Assembly: GCA_002633025.1 (NCBI GenBank)
Contig: NMRB01000427.1
Span: forward strand, 129,163 to 193,162
DNA length: 64,000 nucleotides
Direction: 5' to 3'
Source: Notospermus geniculatus
Lineage: Eukaryota; Nemertea; Pilidiophora; Heteronemertea; Lineidae
Shown here: piece after piece, positions 23,125-35,400 of the stretch
How positions within the stretch are numbered: position 1 is the stretch's first letter
Layout: every line of letters starts with the position of its first letter
Notes under the pieces: model-generated
What the model was told of the DNA's origin: nothing
Seen by the model: only the letters and a program-made list of their open reading frames with translations
The model's database searches: none
Translations under genes and position numbers: made by a program

Positions 23125-23510
23125 TATCGCAAGCCGTCCCTGCCATAAATCCACCATGCTGTAATTATTTACTACTATCCTAGTAAATATTTTCTATACC
23201 ATGGTAGTAAATACTAGGTAAGAATTATTTACTACCATGAAATATTTAATTCTTACCTATAGGTAATAATGATTTACTACCATGGTAATATTTAATTCTT
23301 ACCTAATTATTTACTACCATGGTAATAATTCGTACTTCGGAAACGGAAGTACGAATTCTTACCTAGGTAATACATGTAATTATTTACTACCATGGTAGTA
23401 AATAATTATTACCTAGGTAAAAATTCGTACTACCATGGTAGAAAATATTTACTAGCATGGTAGTAAATAATTATAGCATGGTGGATTTATGGCAGGGACG
23501 GCTTGCGATA
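23125..23510. mobile_element. 386 bp foldback element built of nested palindromes, 6 bp target duplication
   Basis: The terminal arms (TATCGCAAGCCGTCCCTGCC..) are about 50 bp long with one mismatch. CCTGTC is duplicated at 23119-23124 and 23511-23516. The interior consists almost wholly of palindromes: ACCATGGT within TTTACTACCATGGTAGTAAA-like blocks, TTACCTAGGTAA twice, and a central hairpin CGTACTTC/GAAGTACG at 23331-23353. It has no coding capacity. I do not know the family. Confidence 0.85.
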
Positions 23511-24695
23511 CCTGTCAGTGGACTGCCGCACAAACGCATCAAAAATCCATCATCGTCATACCCTTTGACATTCCAAGCGCCTCAGGAATGCCCACGCGAC
23601 AATGCTTCATTTGCACTCGGGAACCGTATAATAATGCAACTTAAACATTATATTTAAAACATTGCTGTTTGCATCGTCTGGGCATTATATGAGAATTTGC
23701 TTCTTCCAATCCTTTGGCCAGATTATCCGCAGGGTATTTGCCGTGTCTGCCAAGCTATGCCAGGCAAGTTCGGTAAAAGTTATTGGCCATCCGGGGTTCT
23801 TTTTGTAAGTTGACAAAGCGGGAAAGCGAAAAGAACGTTTCTCTCCAGGGCCAGTATTGAGGTGAAACTTGGTCAGAAAAAAATTCAATTCCAAGGGGTT
23901 ATCACACTGGTCATTCTTATGGATAAAGGGGTGTCATAGGAAAAATTATCCCCTGGAAAATGTCCTGGATACTTGCTGGGAAAAGAAGTCTTTAAGTCAT
24001 TGTTTTTTTGCAGACATATGTCTGGCGTTGGTTTTCCAAGTTTAACTCTTTCTTACATGTAGCCTAACATACATGTATAATGAGCGAGTCCTTGATTTTC
24101 ATGAATTTTATTGGAAATGATGGCGTCTTTGTCAGAGAGAAACACAGGATGCAAGGTAGAATTGCAAAGACTGACGTGTTTTGTTCTTTTTTTCTAATAG
24201 ACCTAGTGAATATTGGACTCAATGAATATTAAATGCAATAAATCTCAAATAATCACAGCCGCACCCCGTGATACGTGGGACAGGATTCTTTGTGTTTTGG
24301 GATGCTGAGGATTACGGCAACATAACGAATCAGTGATGACAGTGACATCCGGGTACCTAGATACGAGGTCGTGCCCTATCGCATTCCTTTGTTCCCGCAC
24401 GCAGACGACTTTCCTATTGTCTTCACGTAGACGCGGTGACAGCATTATTAATCTTTTTGTTGGTCGCGTGCAATCTCACCGCGCCAGTTGCAATGAGTCA
24501 ACATGTGAGGAAATTCCCTCACTCATCAGCAGACGACATTTAATCAAATAATTTACGACCTCGGATTAAACTCCATTAAATAAACAGATGCCAGGAATGA
24601 TGGGTGGCTTAGTCATGCTAATGTCCACCTTTAAAACCCGTCTTGGTCCACGAGTGGTGATTTCCCTACATTACCTGGCCCCTAAACCTAAATTC

Positions 24696-24776
24696 GCCGA
24701 CACCTTAATTGCCGATATGTCACCGAATCGCCATATATAAAGGGATTACTCACGGCAAATAGGTCTCGGTGTCGGC
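24696..24776. promoter_or_regulatory. TATATAAA box within an inverted repeat
   Basis: GCCGACACC (24696-24704) and GGTGTCGGC (24768-24776) flank CCATATATAAAGGG (24731-24744). It may be a core promoter or merely a decayed inverted-repeat element. Confidence 0.25.
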
Positions 24777-25103
24777 AAGGTCTTTGTCATGATTTGATAC
24801 CAACTGACCAATGGTCCGAAGAAATCTCAGGGGACGGATTAGATGCAGTGAATGTCCTCGGACACAATTTGTCAAAATCCTCATGCCCCGTTGGAACGGT
24901 CAATAAAGTACTCATCGGTTTTATCAGGTGAAAATGTCCTAGTGGAAGTCGACATTTCACGCACGGCATCGGCATCTAACGATATTTTTGTTAGGAAAAT
25001 CTGACTGGCGAAGACCACCATATATTTTATACCCAAATAATCGTTGTGACGCTGCGTCCTAGGCCTACATGTACCGATTCATCAACTGGCGAACATAGAC
25101 TGC

Positions 25104-25245
25104 CCAATCCAAGCACTCCTCATTCTGACCAATAACAATCGCTCCCAACACCCAATAGCCAATGGGACGGCGCGTATTGACACCGAGTAACCAATGGCCA
25201 TTAAGGAAGGTGTGTATTGGACACATCGAAATCTGACCTACCAAT
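25104..25245. promoter_or_regulatory. Cluster of seven CCAAT boxes
   Basis: CCAAT at 25104, 25129, 25152, 25159, 25191 and 25241, with ATTGG at 25216. This density is suggestive of an NF-Y-bound promoter or a decayed short repeat. No transcript can be assigned. Confidence 0.3.
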
Positions 25246-25839
25246 AAAATGCCGCCAGACAATTGCAGATCGACAGATTATCCCTGTCACCGTTCATCTG
25301 TAATAATACTTCACTCGAACTGTGAGTAATTTTATTTTACTACGGACAATTTTATGAATAATACCGGATGCTTGAATAGGTCGCAACAAAGGGATAACTT
25401 GAATGACATTCGATGAAGTCGCGGGGTCCATACACCTGTCCATGAAGAGGATGCCAAACGACCTGCATGTCAATTTTACTTGCATTGAGATGAAATTCGT
25501 TGTCTTGGTATTTGCATTGTGTCAATTAATTGGTATCTTATTGTGATTGGCACTCCTTTTCCTTGAGGCCAATATCGGCCTCCGGGGAGGTATCCCTCAG
25601 TGAAAAGACAAGATGACAGAAATTTTTGGTCGATTGACGCACAAATAGTTTGATTTGTGTCCCATGATTAGTTATGCAGGAAATGGGATGCTGAATTGGT
25701 AGGTCAATCATGTAGCGAATGACCTCCAGCTGCGGTCAATGTGTATTGAAATTCTCCGTTGTTTTCAAGAAGGCGAAGCGTCATTTGGCAAGCTGCCAAG
25801 TGTTGCGCTGGTTATGAAAATGGCATCCGTACAGCCGTA

Positions 25840-26096
25840 AAGCTAGGAATCCACTGCTGATTTTCTGCGTTGCAACTCGCTTTGCAACCTGCTACCTGCG
25901 ACTGAATACGACCGCAAGGAACTGATACCGGTCGCCGACCAGTTGCCGACTGAAATTGACCACATCTTCACCATTGGTGGAAATCATGTCGAGCGAGTCC
26001 ACTACGGAGATTGAGTGCCCAGTTGCAACGCAACCCAGTTGCAAAGCAAGTCGCAACGCAAAATCTGCTTGAAAATCAATGGTGGATTCCTAGCTT
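25840..26096. mobile_element. 257 bp MITE with AAGCTAGGAATCCAC ends
   Basis: Ends AAGCTAGGAATCCAC and GTGGATTCCTAGCTT are perfect inverted repeats and continue imperfectly (GATTTTCTGCGTTGCAACTC..). TA flanks both sides. The right TA is shared with the next element. Confidence 0.85.
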
Positions 26097-26098
26097 TA

Positions 26099-27121
26099 GC
26101 CTTGTTCACACTGCAGGCGCGGTGCGAAATTTTTCGCGCCTGATTGTTTCCACTGTTAAGCCTATTCATCGTATCCATGACGTAACTCCGACAGTGTCCG
26201 CCATTGCTGACGTCGCAAGGGTGGTGGGCAAATGACGCAAGGGTGGTGGGCAAAATTCATTGCTTTGCTGAAGGAGCTGGTGGGCAAAAAGACGCAACGT
26301 CACAACGTTGTCAAAGTCATGTAGGCCTGGATACGACGTCACGGATACGATGAATAGAGGAATCCCACTGACGATTGTGACGTCACTGCCGCGACGAGAT
26401 GCCGCCATGCTGGACGTCACGTCCAACGCATTCGCAGCTTCAAATGACGTCCAACATGGCTGACGTGCGAATTATGACGTCAATGATGACGTCACGTGAA
26501 GTTCCTCTATAGAGGCTATGCACTGACGTCATCAAATGACGTCATCAATGGGTATGACGCCACGTGTTGGATGGAAAATGGACGGAGCACGTGGTCAGAT
26601 GCACTGCGTCAGCATGTCACAACGTTCCATCCAACATGGCGTCACCTCGCTGATGACGTCACGTGCATAGCCTCTATAGCTGTTCACACTCAGCGGTGCG
26701 ATGCGACGCGCGGTAGGACGCGACGAGCGATTTCCACCGCCCCCGATCGCTCCTGCAGTATTTTTTCGCGTCGAATCGCCTGCCGCGTGATGATGCAGGT
26801 GTAAAGGGAAAGAATGTCCCCAGGAAAAACTGTCCCAGGAACAAAAGATCCTATTGTTACATTCTAATCTCTGGGAATTGGTTTTCTATAGTCATGCCGC
26901 TTATTCCGTCATTCAACAATAGAAGTGGACACTTTTTACAGGGGGACACTCTGTACCGTTACACCGGCATATCTGGCACAATTTGAATGACATGAATGAT
27001 GTCACTTCCGCTAATCATGACCACCGCACGCAACTGCGTCGCGCTATGTCAAAATTGACACCGCTTGGCGATTTTTTCAACGCACCGCACCACATCGCAC
27101 CGCGCCGCCAGTGAACAAGGC
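26099..27121. mobile_element. ~1.0 kb non-autonomous element with GCCTTGTTCAC ends and nested foldbacks
   Basis: Inverted ends GCCTTGTTCACACTGCAGGC and ..CGCCAGTGAACAAGGC, each followed inside by GCGCGGTGCG, with TTTA outside both. Inside are two further inverted pairs: 26160-26186 with 26331-26360 (TATTCATCGTATCC), and 26507-26533 with 26652-26680 (CTATAGAGGCTATGCAC). Six exact TGACGTCA sites fall at 26370-26665. No transposase is seen. Confidence 0.75.
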
Positions 27122-29257
27122 TTTAGGGATGCACTTCTCATGTCCGTTCTGTTCACGTTCAAGAATGGTCAAGTGGAATTCTTTGTGATGTTTTTTGTAG
27201 CATTTCCTAATACGCGATAATAGAATTCTTCAAGAGGGAGCATCCTGTGGAAGACACCTCAAAATGGCCCTGCGGGATCGAGTCCCAAACGATGATCCTG
27301 CGGCGTCCCCACGGTGTCAGCTTCAGGCCCTGGACCTGATCCTCTCAAATGCCGTGGGTCGTGTCTTGGGGCGTTTAGCTTCATCGCGAGAGAGCGGCTG
27401 TGTCAGGGCGAAGCAACGCCGAAGGCATCCTTGGACGTGTGTCCTACTGCACTTGAGGGCATCGTGGAACAGCAAGCGTTTATTCTGGTTCGCTGGCGAA
27501 GCAGAAGACCATGGCGAGTTGCACGTGTACTTTAAACACCAAAGTTGGTCCTGAATTCCCAACCTTTACGACCGAAAAAACAGAATAACTTTCTTTAAAA
27601 AAACTGACTAAAATTCTTGATATACACATACATAAGGAAAGGTAACCTTTCGTTCATCCCGTTTTGTGGCATTTGTACCATTCTTTCGGCGACATGACAG
27701 ATATTGTAACCAGATACTGGCCTATGCCTCAACTTTTGTCGCAAAGACATTCTTGACGTTATTCACGCGTCTTCATGTATCTACAAAGGAGAAATTGCTT
27801 TGAAATAGTACCCGGTTTCTTTGTGAGGGCCAAGGGCAATTGTTGTCATAAATTTGCCTTTGAAAGGGATAGGACATCTCGACGCCTTAGCTTAGGCTTG
27901 TAGACATCGGTAATATTTTTCTGACACTTCTTTGTATGGGTGTTCAACTTGCATGGCTTATAAATAACATTCTGGCTTGTTTTGAGAAAATAACAAGTGT
28001 GACCGTTTTTTGTTGTTGTTTTTGTTTTATAGCCTATATCCATCTCAAAGACTAGCAGCACCGTTAAAGGAACGAATAGACAGCAATCGATGGGCGTCTC
28101 CAATAACCAATGGCATAGAAGTGTCTTGGACTGTCTTTTTCCACCATAGAAGGGGCACACTAAAAGAAAGTTACAGTCATGCCTCTAAGTTTATAAAATA
28201 CTAAATATTACTTGGTGTATTTGATTGACGATTAATTCCCATCCCGCATACCAAACTTTAATCGATTTGTCTTTTTTGCTGTTTGAGCCATCACCGCTTT
28301 CATTTTCCAAATAAACTCGACATGAAGAAGTTCTTTCACAAATCGCAGTTCGTGTTCATGGCCGATAAGGCGACCATTTTGAAATACGCAATGCATGGCG
28401 TATGTGTAAACTGCACAGAACATCGCGGCGAAATGAATTGGAGTTTGAGATAGGGATCCGTTATGTTGGCCTTACGCGAAAAATCGAGGTTGGTAGCAGA
28501 AAGATTCCGACTTAATTTATTGGCGTATGGCATGTCATCAGTCAAATTTAACTCATCCATTGCGGAGGGCCTGGAAAATGGAGAATAGGTGTACCAACAG
28601 ACGCATTTTGTTTTCAAAACATCGACCACAAGAAGATCACCTCGTTCGATTTTTCTCCTGATTTTTTAAAAATTATCATTCGAGCGATGGTTTTAGAGGG
28701 CATAATCAGCACTGACAGATATCTTTCTTTGTATACTATGCTATGACTGATTGAGTGCGTCACAAAGCGGAGGAAGAACCGTCCGGGAGATCCCCGCTGA
28801 GCATCATCGGACGCAGGTTCACGGTGTCCGAGAAACACAAGAAACATGAGAATCCATTACAAGTCCTGTAATCATTCCCCTTAGTATTGTTCTGAGACGC
28901 TTTGTGTGCGCACCTGCGGAAGTGAGCCAGCATATCATGATTAATATGCTTCGGGAACGGCCGGAGTGGATTTATTGAAGAAATGCACGACCATTGATGT
29001 GAAATGACGAATTGTTCAGACGTTTGAAAAGCCAGACATCTCCAGCTTACCTCACGTGAAAGCAGACGGCAGGGCGATGTTTTCACAAGAGGATTATGAT
29101 GTTTTTTATACTGTGCTTATGTGTAGCAATTGCGTGTGACCTGTGGTAGAGGAAAAGACAAAACTAAAGACTTCAATCTCGTCAACAGAATTGCTTGCAC
29201 TTTATCCGCGTGTGCCTTTAATAATTATAGCATCAAAGTTAAAAAGGGTAACATCAC
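27122..29257. other. Unassigned intergenic stretch
   Basis: A GC-rich window at 27264-27554 is open in two plus frames and one minus frame. Composition alone explains this and I recognise no protein. The dispersed repeat at 28368-28512 is the only other structure. Confidence 0.45.
28368..28512 (-). repeat. Dispersed repeat, reverse copy
   Basis: Inverted relative to 21115-21262. The shared translated trace (NITDPYLKLQFISPRCSVQF versus CITDLFLKTHFISRCCSVQF) explains the similar spurious ORFs at both sites. Confidence 0.65.
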
Positions 29258-29260
29258 TAA

Positions 29261-29480
29261 GGGCCGATTTTTTAAACGATGGCTAAGATAACCATCGGGT
29301 TTCATTAACCCTCAGTTGACAAACTGTTTGTCAATCGAAGTGAATTTTTCGATTTTATGAATCGTTGATATAGCCAAACATTCTAAAAGGCAAATGTTTA
29401 CTTTGGTTAATTCACGGTTTGTCAGAAAAGCCGATGGTTAAACCGAGGTTTACCTTAACTAGCGTTTAAAAAATCGGCCC
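29261..29480. mobile_element. 220 bp MITE, GGGCCGATTTTTTAAACG ends, TAA target duplication
   Basis: Ends GGGCCGATTTTTTAAACG and CGTTTAAAAAATCGGCCC are near-perfect inverted repeats. TAA is duplicated at 29258-29260 and 29481-29483. A 3 bp TAA duplication is typical of PIF/Harbinger-type elements. Confidence 0.88.
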
Positions 29481-29483
29481 TAA

Positions 29484-32400
29484 AAGAAGATTTATTTTTG
29501 CATCAATCTATGAAATCGGTATCATAATTGTGTTATGAAGCGACGTGGACATGAAGCCAACATCAGTAACCTGTCCTAACATCCGGTCTGACGCATCAAC
29601 GAACGCCGGACTAGGAGGACTGAGTACATTACACGGATCTGCAACCTGTCTCACGTGGCGGATGGTTCCTCGTCACCGTGTTCCACAGCGGAGTCCATCC
29701 CTGCCACCGCTGAGCGTGCATTGTTCCTCTCTCTTTGATGTTGATTCATTACCAGAAAACAGGCGAATCAGAGGATTCCGCTACCGTGCAGGAAATAGCT
29801 GAGGGCGAGCCGGAATGGCGGCCGTTCCGGAGGATAGACAAACTCCGCGTTTGCAGGTACGAAACGGCAATTATGAATTAATACGCATTTTGCATTAACC
29901 TTTTTGATAGTTGTCCGCGTTCTTATCAATCGCTGGCTGCGATGGCTGATGATATTCCGGCGAGATAAAAGGGAATACGCTGATATTTTCCCGTGTCGAT
30001 TGCAAAGGAGTTGACGTGACTATTAAAGTGAGTATTAAATTTCAAAGGAGTGCTGATGCAGGCAAGGCAATAAGTAGCCTGGTGATCCCCCATGAAGTTG
30101 TGCCGAAAAGAACACATGGACATCCTCCAGCTACGAGTTCGGGTTAAGAGTGGGTGAACCTATAAAAAAACTAAGGAACATCGTGCTTTTGAACCTGATT
30201 TGGAGAATGTGGCTAGAAGGCCCGAGTGGCTTTGAAAGCCACACCTCATCCAACCTTTTGGAAACCAAGAAAAGTTCAAATGGCACTTTTTTTTAAAAAG
30301 GCGAGTTACCAGCTCTCTGCAGACGTGGTTAGGTTTGTAACCTTTCAGCGATGCTGTTCACCCATTTCCTGTTACAGAAAAGGAACGGCCGGTGATAGCC
30401 TCTATCTGGTCATTTTCACTTAAGAGAGAAAGGATGTTCCTTGCTGGTATTCATTTTTCCCCCACAAAACTGACAACGCTGCCCGTACCTCTTCAAACGA
30501 AGTGGAGGGTAATGACCTAGGCCTAGCTGTGATGCATGAGATCCCTGGACATGTGACAATTGCAATGTGCTCATAAATTGCTAAATAAGGAGTTCGCAAT
30601 CACCCTTGAGAAAAAGTTTCATTGCTGGAGACTTTGTAAAGTGGAAGTTGACAAAGTTTGCGTTTCGTCACGTCGTTCCTGCTGTGGCACGAACAGACGG
30701 AAGAAAAACAGAATCGTAATCAGTAACATGGGACCGAGACATCCTCTGCCGAAGGAAAAATCAACTAACTATACATCTCATAAAGAAAAACATCTGAAGA
30801 ATTTCGTCTTTGCGAAAAAAATAACAATTGCCTTGGGAGAGACTTCGCGTTGTTTCAATCCATGCTCTAGTTGGTAGACGGAAGTCGCCATAGCGGACGG
30901 GCCCGTTGGGGCACGTGACAGGAAGCTCCAGCGAGGCGCCTCTATTGGGCCGTGCAAGATGAAACGACAACAGGAAGGTGCGCCGCAATGGTTCCCTCCA
31001 AGGAGTTCTTTGCTTCGTTCTTGAGGAGAAACTTTTGGACGAGGACGCTTTTAGATGCGTTTAAAAGATAACTCACTTTATAGGCCAGCCGCATTATTGT
31101 TTACCTTTTTAAGGCGGGGGCTACCTATAGCTGAGCTCATTCCCTAGTGGCAATCCACGGAACTTTCCTTTGTGCGCTGGTCAAACGACCAGTCATTCAC
31201 ATTCAGATTATATCTGGTCACCCTGATATACTGTTTTCGAAAATCAATCTTCAGTGTACGTGCCGACCCTAAATCTTTTGTGTCCACTGCGGGTATTGTT
31301 CAGCTCTGTTGCTGGTGCTTTGGTCACAAATGGCCGAACAGAGTTTACTCAAAGAGCGGGAGTAGTGCAAATCTACATAACAAAGAAGTAACTGGCGAGC
31401 GGTATGGAAATTACAAGTTTTCTCTTTTTTGGATGGGGCCTACATATATTTGAAAAATTTCATTTGGATGTTATTGCCATATGTGCATTCTATGCAACAC
31501 GATCGCCTTTTTTGGATAGTTGGTCGGGAATATGAAATAGATGTATTTCAAAAACTGTAAATCGAGCCTTTTTGGCACTAAATAGTTTATACCAATTAAA
31601 TAGAAAATACTTTCGTAAAAAACGGATCGTTAGGACCTGCAGGCATCAGGCCTGTATGTTACAGACTATGTGGGAAACTGATGTGTCGCATACCAAGTCT
31701 GCAAAATTTTGTTTGAAAACTCAAATTTTGACAATTTGTTATAAATTAATTAACTCCATCGTAATTTGTCAAAATGAACAATTCTTTCGCAGAACGGGAG
31801 CATAAAGGTTGTAGCTAAAACATTTCGTTGAAATCAATTAGTTACTTTTTGTCATGAATGTTAGGACGCTTGTTTTCAAAGAGCGCGTCAATAAAGTCGG
31901 CATAGGTAGCCCCCCGCCTTAAAGTATGGTTGTCTTCTCTCGATCCCGCAAATAGATTGACCATTGTAGTCATGACCCTTCAGTCAATATTCGGCCTGAC
32001 CATCATGGCCACGAGATAGTCCGAGTTACACCTGCCCGCCGAATCACGGAGGCTGAGCTTACAATCAACGGACAAACAAGGAGCACTTACCATTACGATG
32101 ATACCGTCTAATAAGATTTAGCTTAGAAAATCATCGTTTCCTAAGTAGGGGTAAGAAGCATTTAGGAAACTTCAAAGGTTGACGTAGAGGGTCTCTAAGA
32201 AAAGATTACGAAGTGAAGCTATGTCTAATGGATAATCCACGCTAGGAATAATGTCAAGGAAGGGCAAGGTATCCCGCTTACGGATCAACCTGATGTCCAT
32301 TGGAGATTAGGACGACATGATGTTTAGACACGGAATAAGAAACTGCTGAGAAATACGGCCGATAAAAATGCACCGCTTCTCTTTTTTTACCCTGTTGTCC

Positions 32401-35400
32401 ATTTCGCTTTTACCAGTGGTGATGTCGCCCTGAAATCTCAAACGAGGACAGAAAGCAACCGTCCTAGACATTGGTCGTGCTTGGAGATCGGTGAAGAGCT
32501 GACCAGGCCACCGCCGACCAGACTCGCGATGGATTGAATCAGGGAAAGTGCCAAGGGAAACTACCCCAATATACCACTTCATTTCAATGTGAGACACTTG
32601 TTCTAATTTGCCTCCAGAGAAAACATCCTTTGTTCGTCGTGTGTTACCAGCGCCTCCTGCTCATAACTATCGAAGTGAAATGATCAATGATCCTCTACCA
32701 TGTTGTGTTGGTTGCATTCATTTCCACTCAGCATGCTCAGCAGGCTAACTCTTGTCACTCAGGGAGCGAGGTCGAGGACCCCTTGAATCTTCACTATTAG
32801 AGGAAACGGGCAAAAATGGCGACATTAGTCAGTTCGGAAATGGAGTGCTCACTCCTGCCTACTGCAACTAAAAATATCCCAAGATGGTCAGGCCCTCTTT
32901 ATAGTTTTGTTCTGGCTTGTGCGAGTGTCCTTGCGACACAAATGAAATGGCCAGGGCCATTGTGTTCACCTGTTGTTCAGAATATCTGGCAGGACGACGG
33001 CGTTGATGTCCGTTACGCCCCGTCAGCACCAGACGCTGAAGGCCATTATTTGACTCTGGATTGGGCCGAAATTTGACAAGTACGTAGAGGTACTATTAAG
33101 GTATCAATTTATGAAATATGAGGAGTCAATCGCTACTCATAATTGAGTTACCGGTATATATGATGATTTTCGTGGCAGCCCCCTGGTGGCCAAATTTGAA
33201 AACTGACTGCCAAAATTTGGCATGCAGTTGGGAGGTCATATGAAGGTGAGTTATAGCACTTGGATTATTTTTGGGTCGGGCCATATCAGAAGTGGAACAG
33301 GCCAAAATTTGTTAGCTGGCTTGAGGATAACAGGATGCTCTGCAACAGCACTGATCAACTACAACTCAATATATATCAGTTTAAATTAGATGTTTATTAA
33401 CATTTCTCTTTGTACAAGATATGTGAATGTAATTGGACACCGTTTGTTCAAGTAGCCTACACGATACATGGTGTCATGATCAGTCCCAGGGTACTGTGAG
33501 TGTGCAAGGAATTGTCTCCGATTTTCGAACATGGTTGCTTCAAGCATCTTTCCGGAGTACAGGTAACCACTAAAATGACACATCTTCCAGCATTTCTGGA
33601 TACACACATACATTACACGTACAGGTTTATCCCAAACCTCAAGAATTAGCACGGAAAACTGCACACTTCCTGGAACTGACTTCACAGGCCTGCTGGCAAA
33701 GACTGCCGATGAGAAAGAATGATGAAAAATGCTTAAGTGCGTATCTGAGACTCAGAAAATCTATCCCTCGACACTCTACATTCTTTCAGGCATGCATAAT
33801 TTTTTTCTGAATGTCCTTCTGGAGGAAATCATGGTTCTCGGGAAAGGACATATAGATAGTGCAAAATTTTGACTTTACCATGATACGATTGGTCCCTTTT
33901 AGAACTGAGACAACACAAGACAAACCAGCAATGCATGACCAGCAATGAACAGAAATATCCCTGAATGATATGCTTTAGAAACTGCCATGTCGACACAGAC
34001 TCACATACATGAACTTAATAGTCCAAGTTGGAAGCTACCATAATACTTGCAGTTCCAACTAAAACTGCATCACATAAGCTTATAATCTTAATGTACAAAT
34101 CCTTGATTCCCTTCTTCAGCAATCTTGGCCACTTCTGGGTTTATAATTCAACTGAGAAATTGTATAAGTGTACAAGTAAAATTAACCACTATTCCCCTAC
34201 AGGACCATCTAAAGGAATCCTACTTTATTTACTGTTTTTCACCAAACAACCCACAAACTAAAGATGGTGTAGTCAATGCAAATGCCTCTTCACCCAACAA
34301 AAGCCAGAAGTGCCCATGATTGCTGTGTTCAGGTGAATCCATATATTTACTCTGTGCTATTTACAATATTTCTTTTTACATAAATATTCCATAATCATGC
34401 ATGAAATGAACAAGACATTTTGTAAATGCCAAGCACAACCAACTGAGAAATGTACACGTTGACTGACCTGATGAATACTCATTAATGGCCCAAAATGAAT
34501 TTTACTAAAACTGGCTGCCAAAATGTGTCACCATTTTATAAACAACGAGACCGTGTTTTCCAAAATGTAATTCCATGCCAAGACTAGAGACCCCAAAAAC
34601 TGCATATCGATTTCATTCTTAGCCGAAAAAGTTGGACATTTTGTAATAAGTTGTCCCAGGCCACAGGTCCTATTGATTCAAACAAGCTTTTAAATTGAAC
34701 CAATAATGTTAAACCTTTCACACCTGCCCCACTTCTCACAATCATTATTAAGAACAACAGTAGGGAAAAATAGTAGGCCTAATATATATGAATACTGAAA
34801 TAAGTTGGGGGTAGAAGCAACTTTATTCAACTCATTAGTAGATATATTACCAGTAACTTAGAAGGTGTTGTGCCATTCAGAGTGCAACAGATCATCTTCC
34901 AAATGGCAACATTTCATAACAATCCTGCCACGCTACACTTTCTGTCAAAAGGAATTACTGCCTGGCACCAATTAGGCTTGATCCCCAGCATGCTACCCGA
35001 GCACACTAAGAATTATTACGAGAATTACCATCCCTGGCAGATAAGTAATTATGCGGTGTCTTTTGTTGTCAGCAACAAGCAGTGTCATCTCAGGCTCCCG
35101 TCTGATTAAAAACCCGGACAATTACCCAAGATGCTACAGCAATTACGGACACGGAGAAGTGGTTCATCTTACATGCAGAGGTATTGTTAACAAGCTGTAA
35201 AGCTCCGAGGTGAGACACCATGACAGTTCAATTATGTTTAAGGTAATTAGTATGAAAACTGCGTTTCACACGGGCAATCAGTGTCACGATCTTAAATCAG
35301 CAGGAACCGCCACCTCATGCTATTCAATCAACATACGGTACAGAAATTAGAAAGAGAAATTTGAAATCAGGAGTTGAAAGGAGGCCGATTTGAAAATGAA

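Larger units (their letters stand above)
23517..25837. other. Intergenic stretch with promoter-like motifs but no recognised gene
   Basis: It contains a TATATAAA box between inverted GCCGACACC arms (24696-24776) and a cluster of CCAAT boxes (25104-25245). No downstream coding exon is recognised on either strand. Confidence 0.45.

Noticed and set aside
32816-33076. 86-codon plus-strand ORF beginning MATLVSSEMECSLL
   Set aside because: Good start context but no family match, no splice frame and no neighbouring exon; indistinguishable from a chance ORF.
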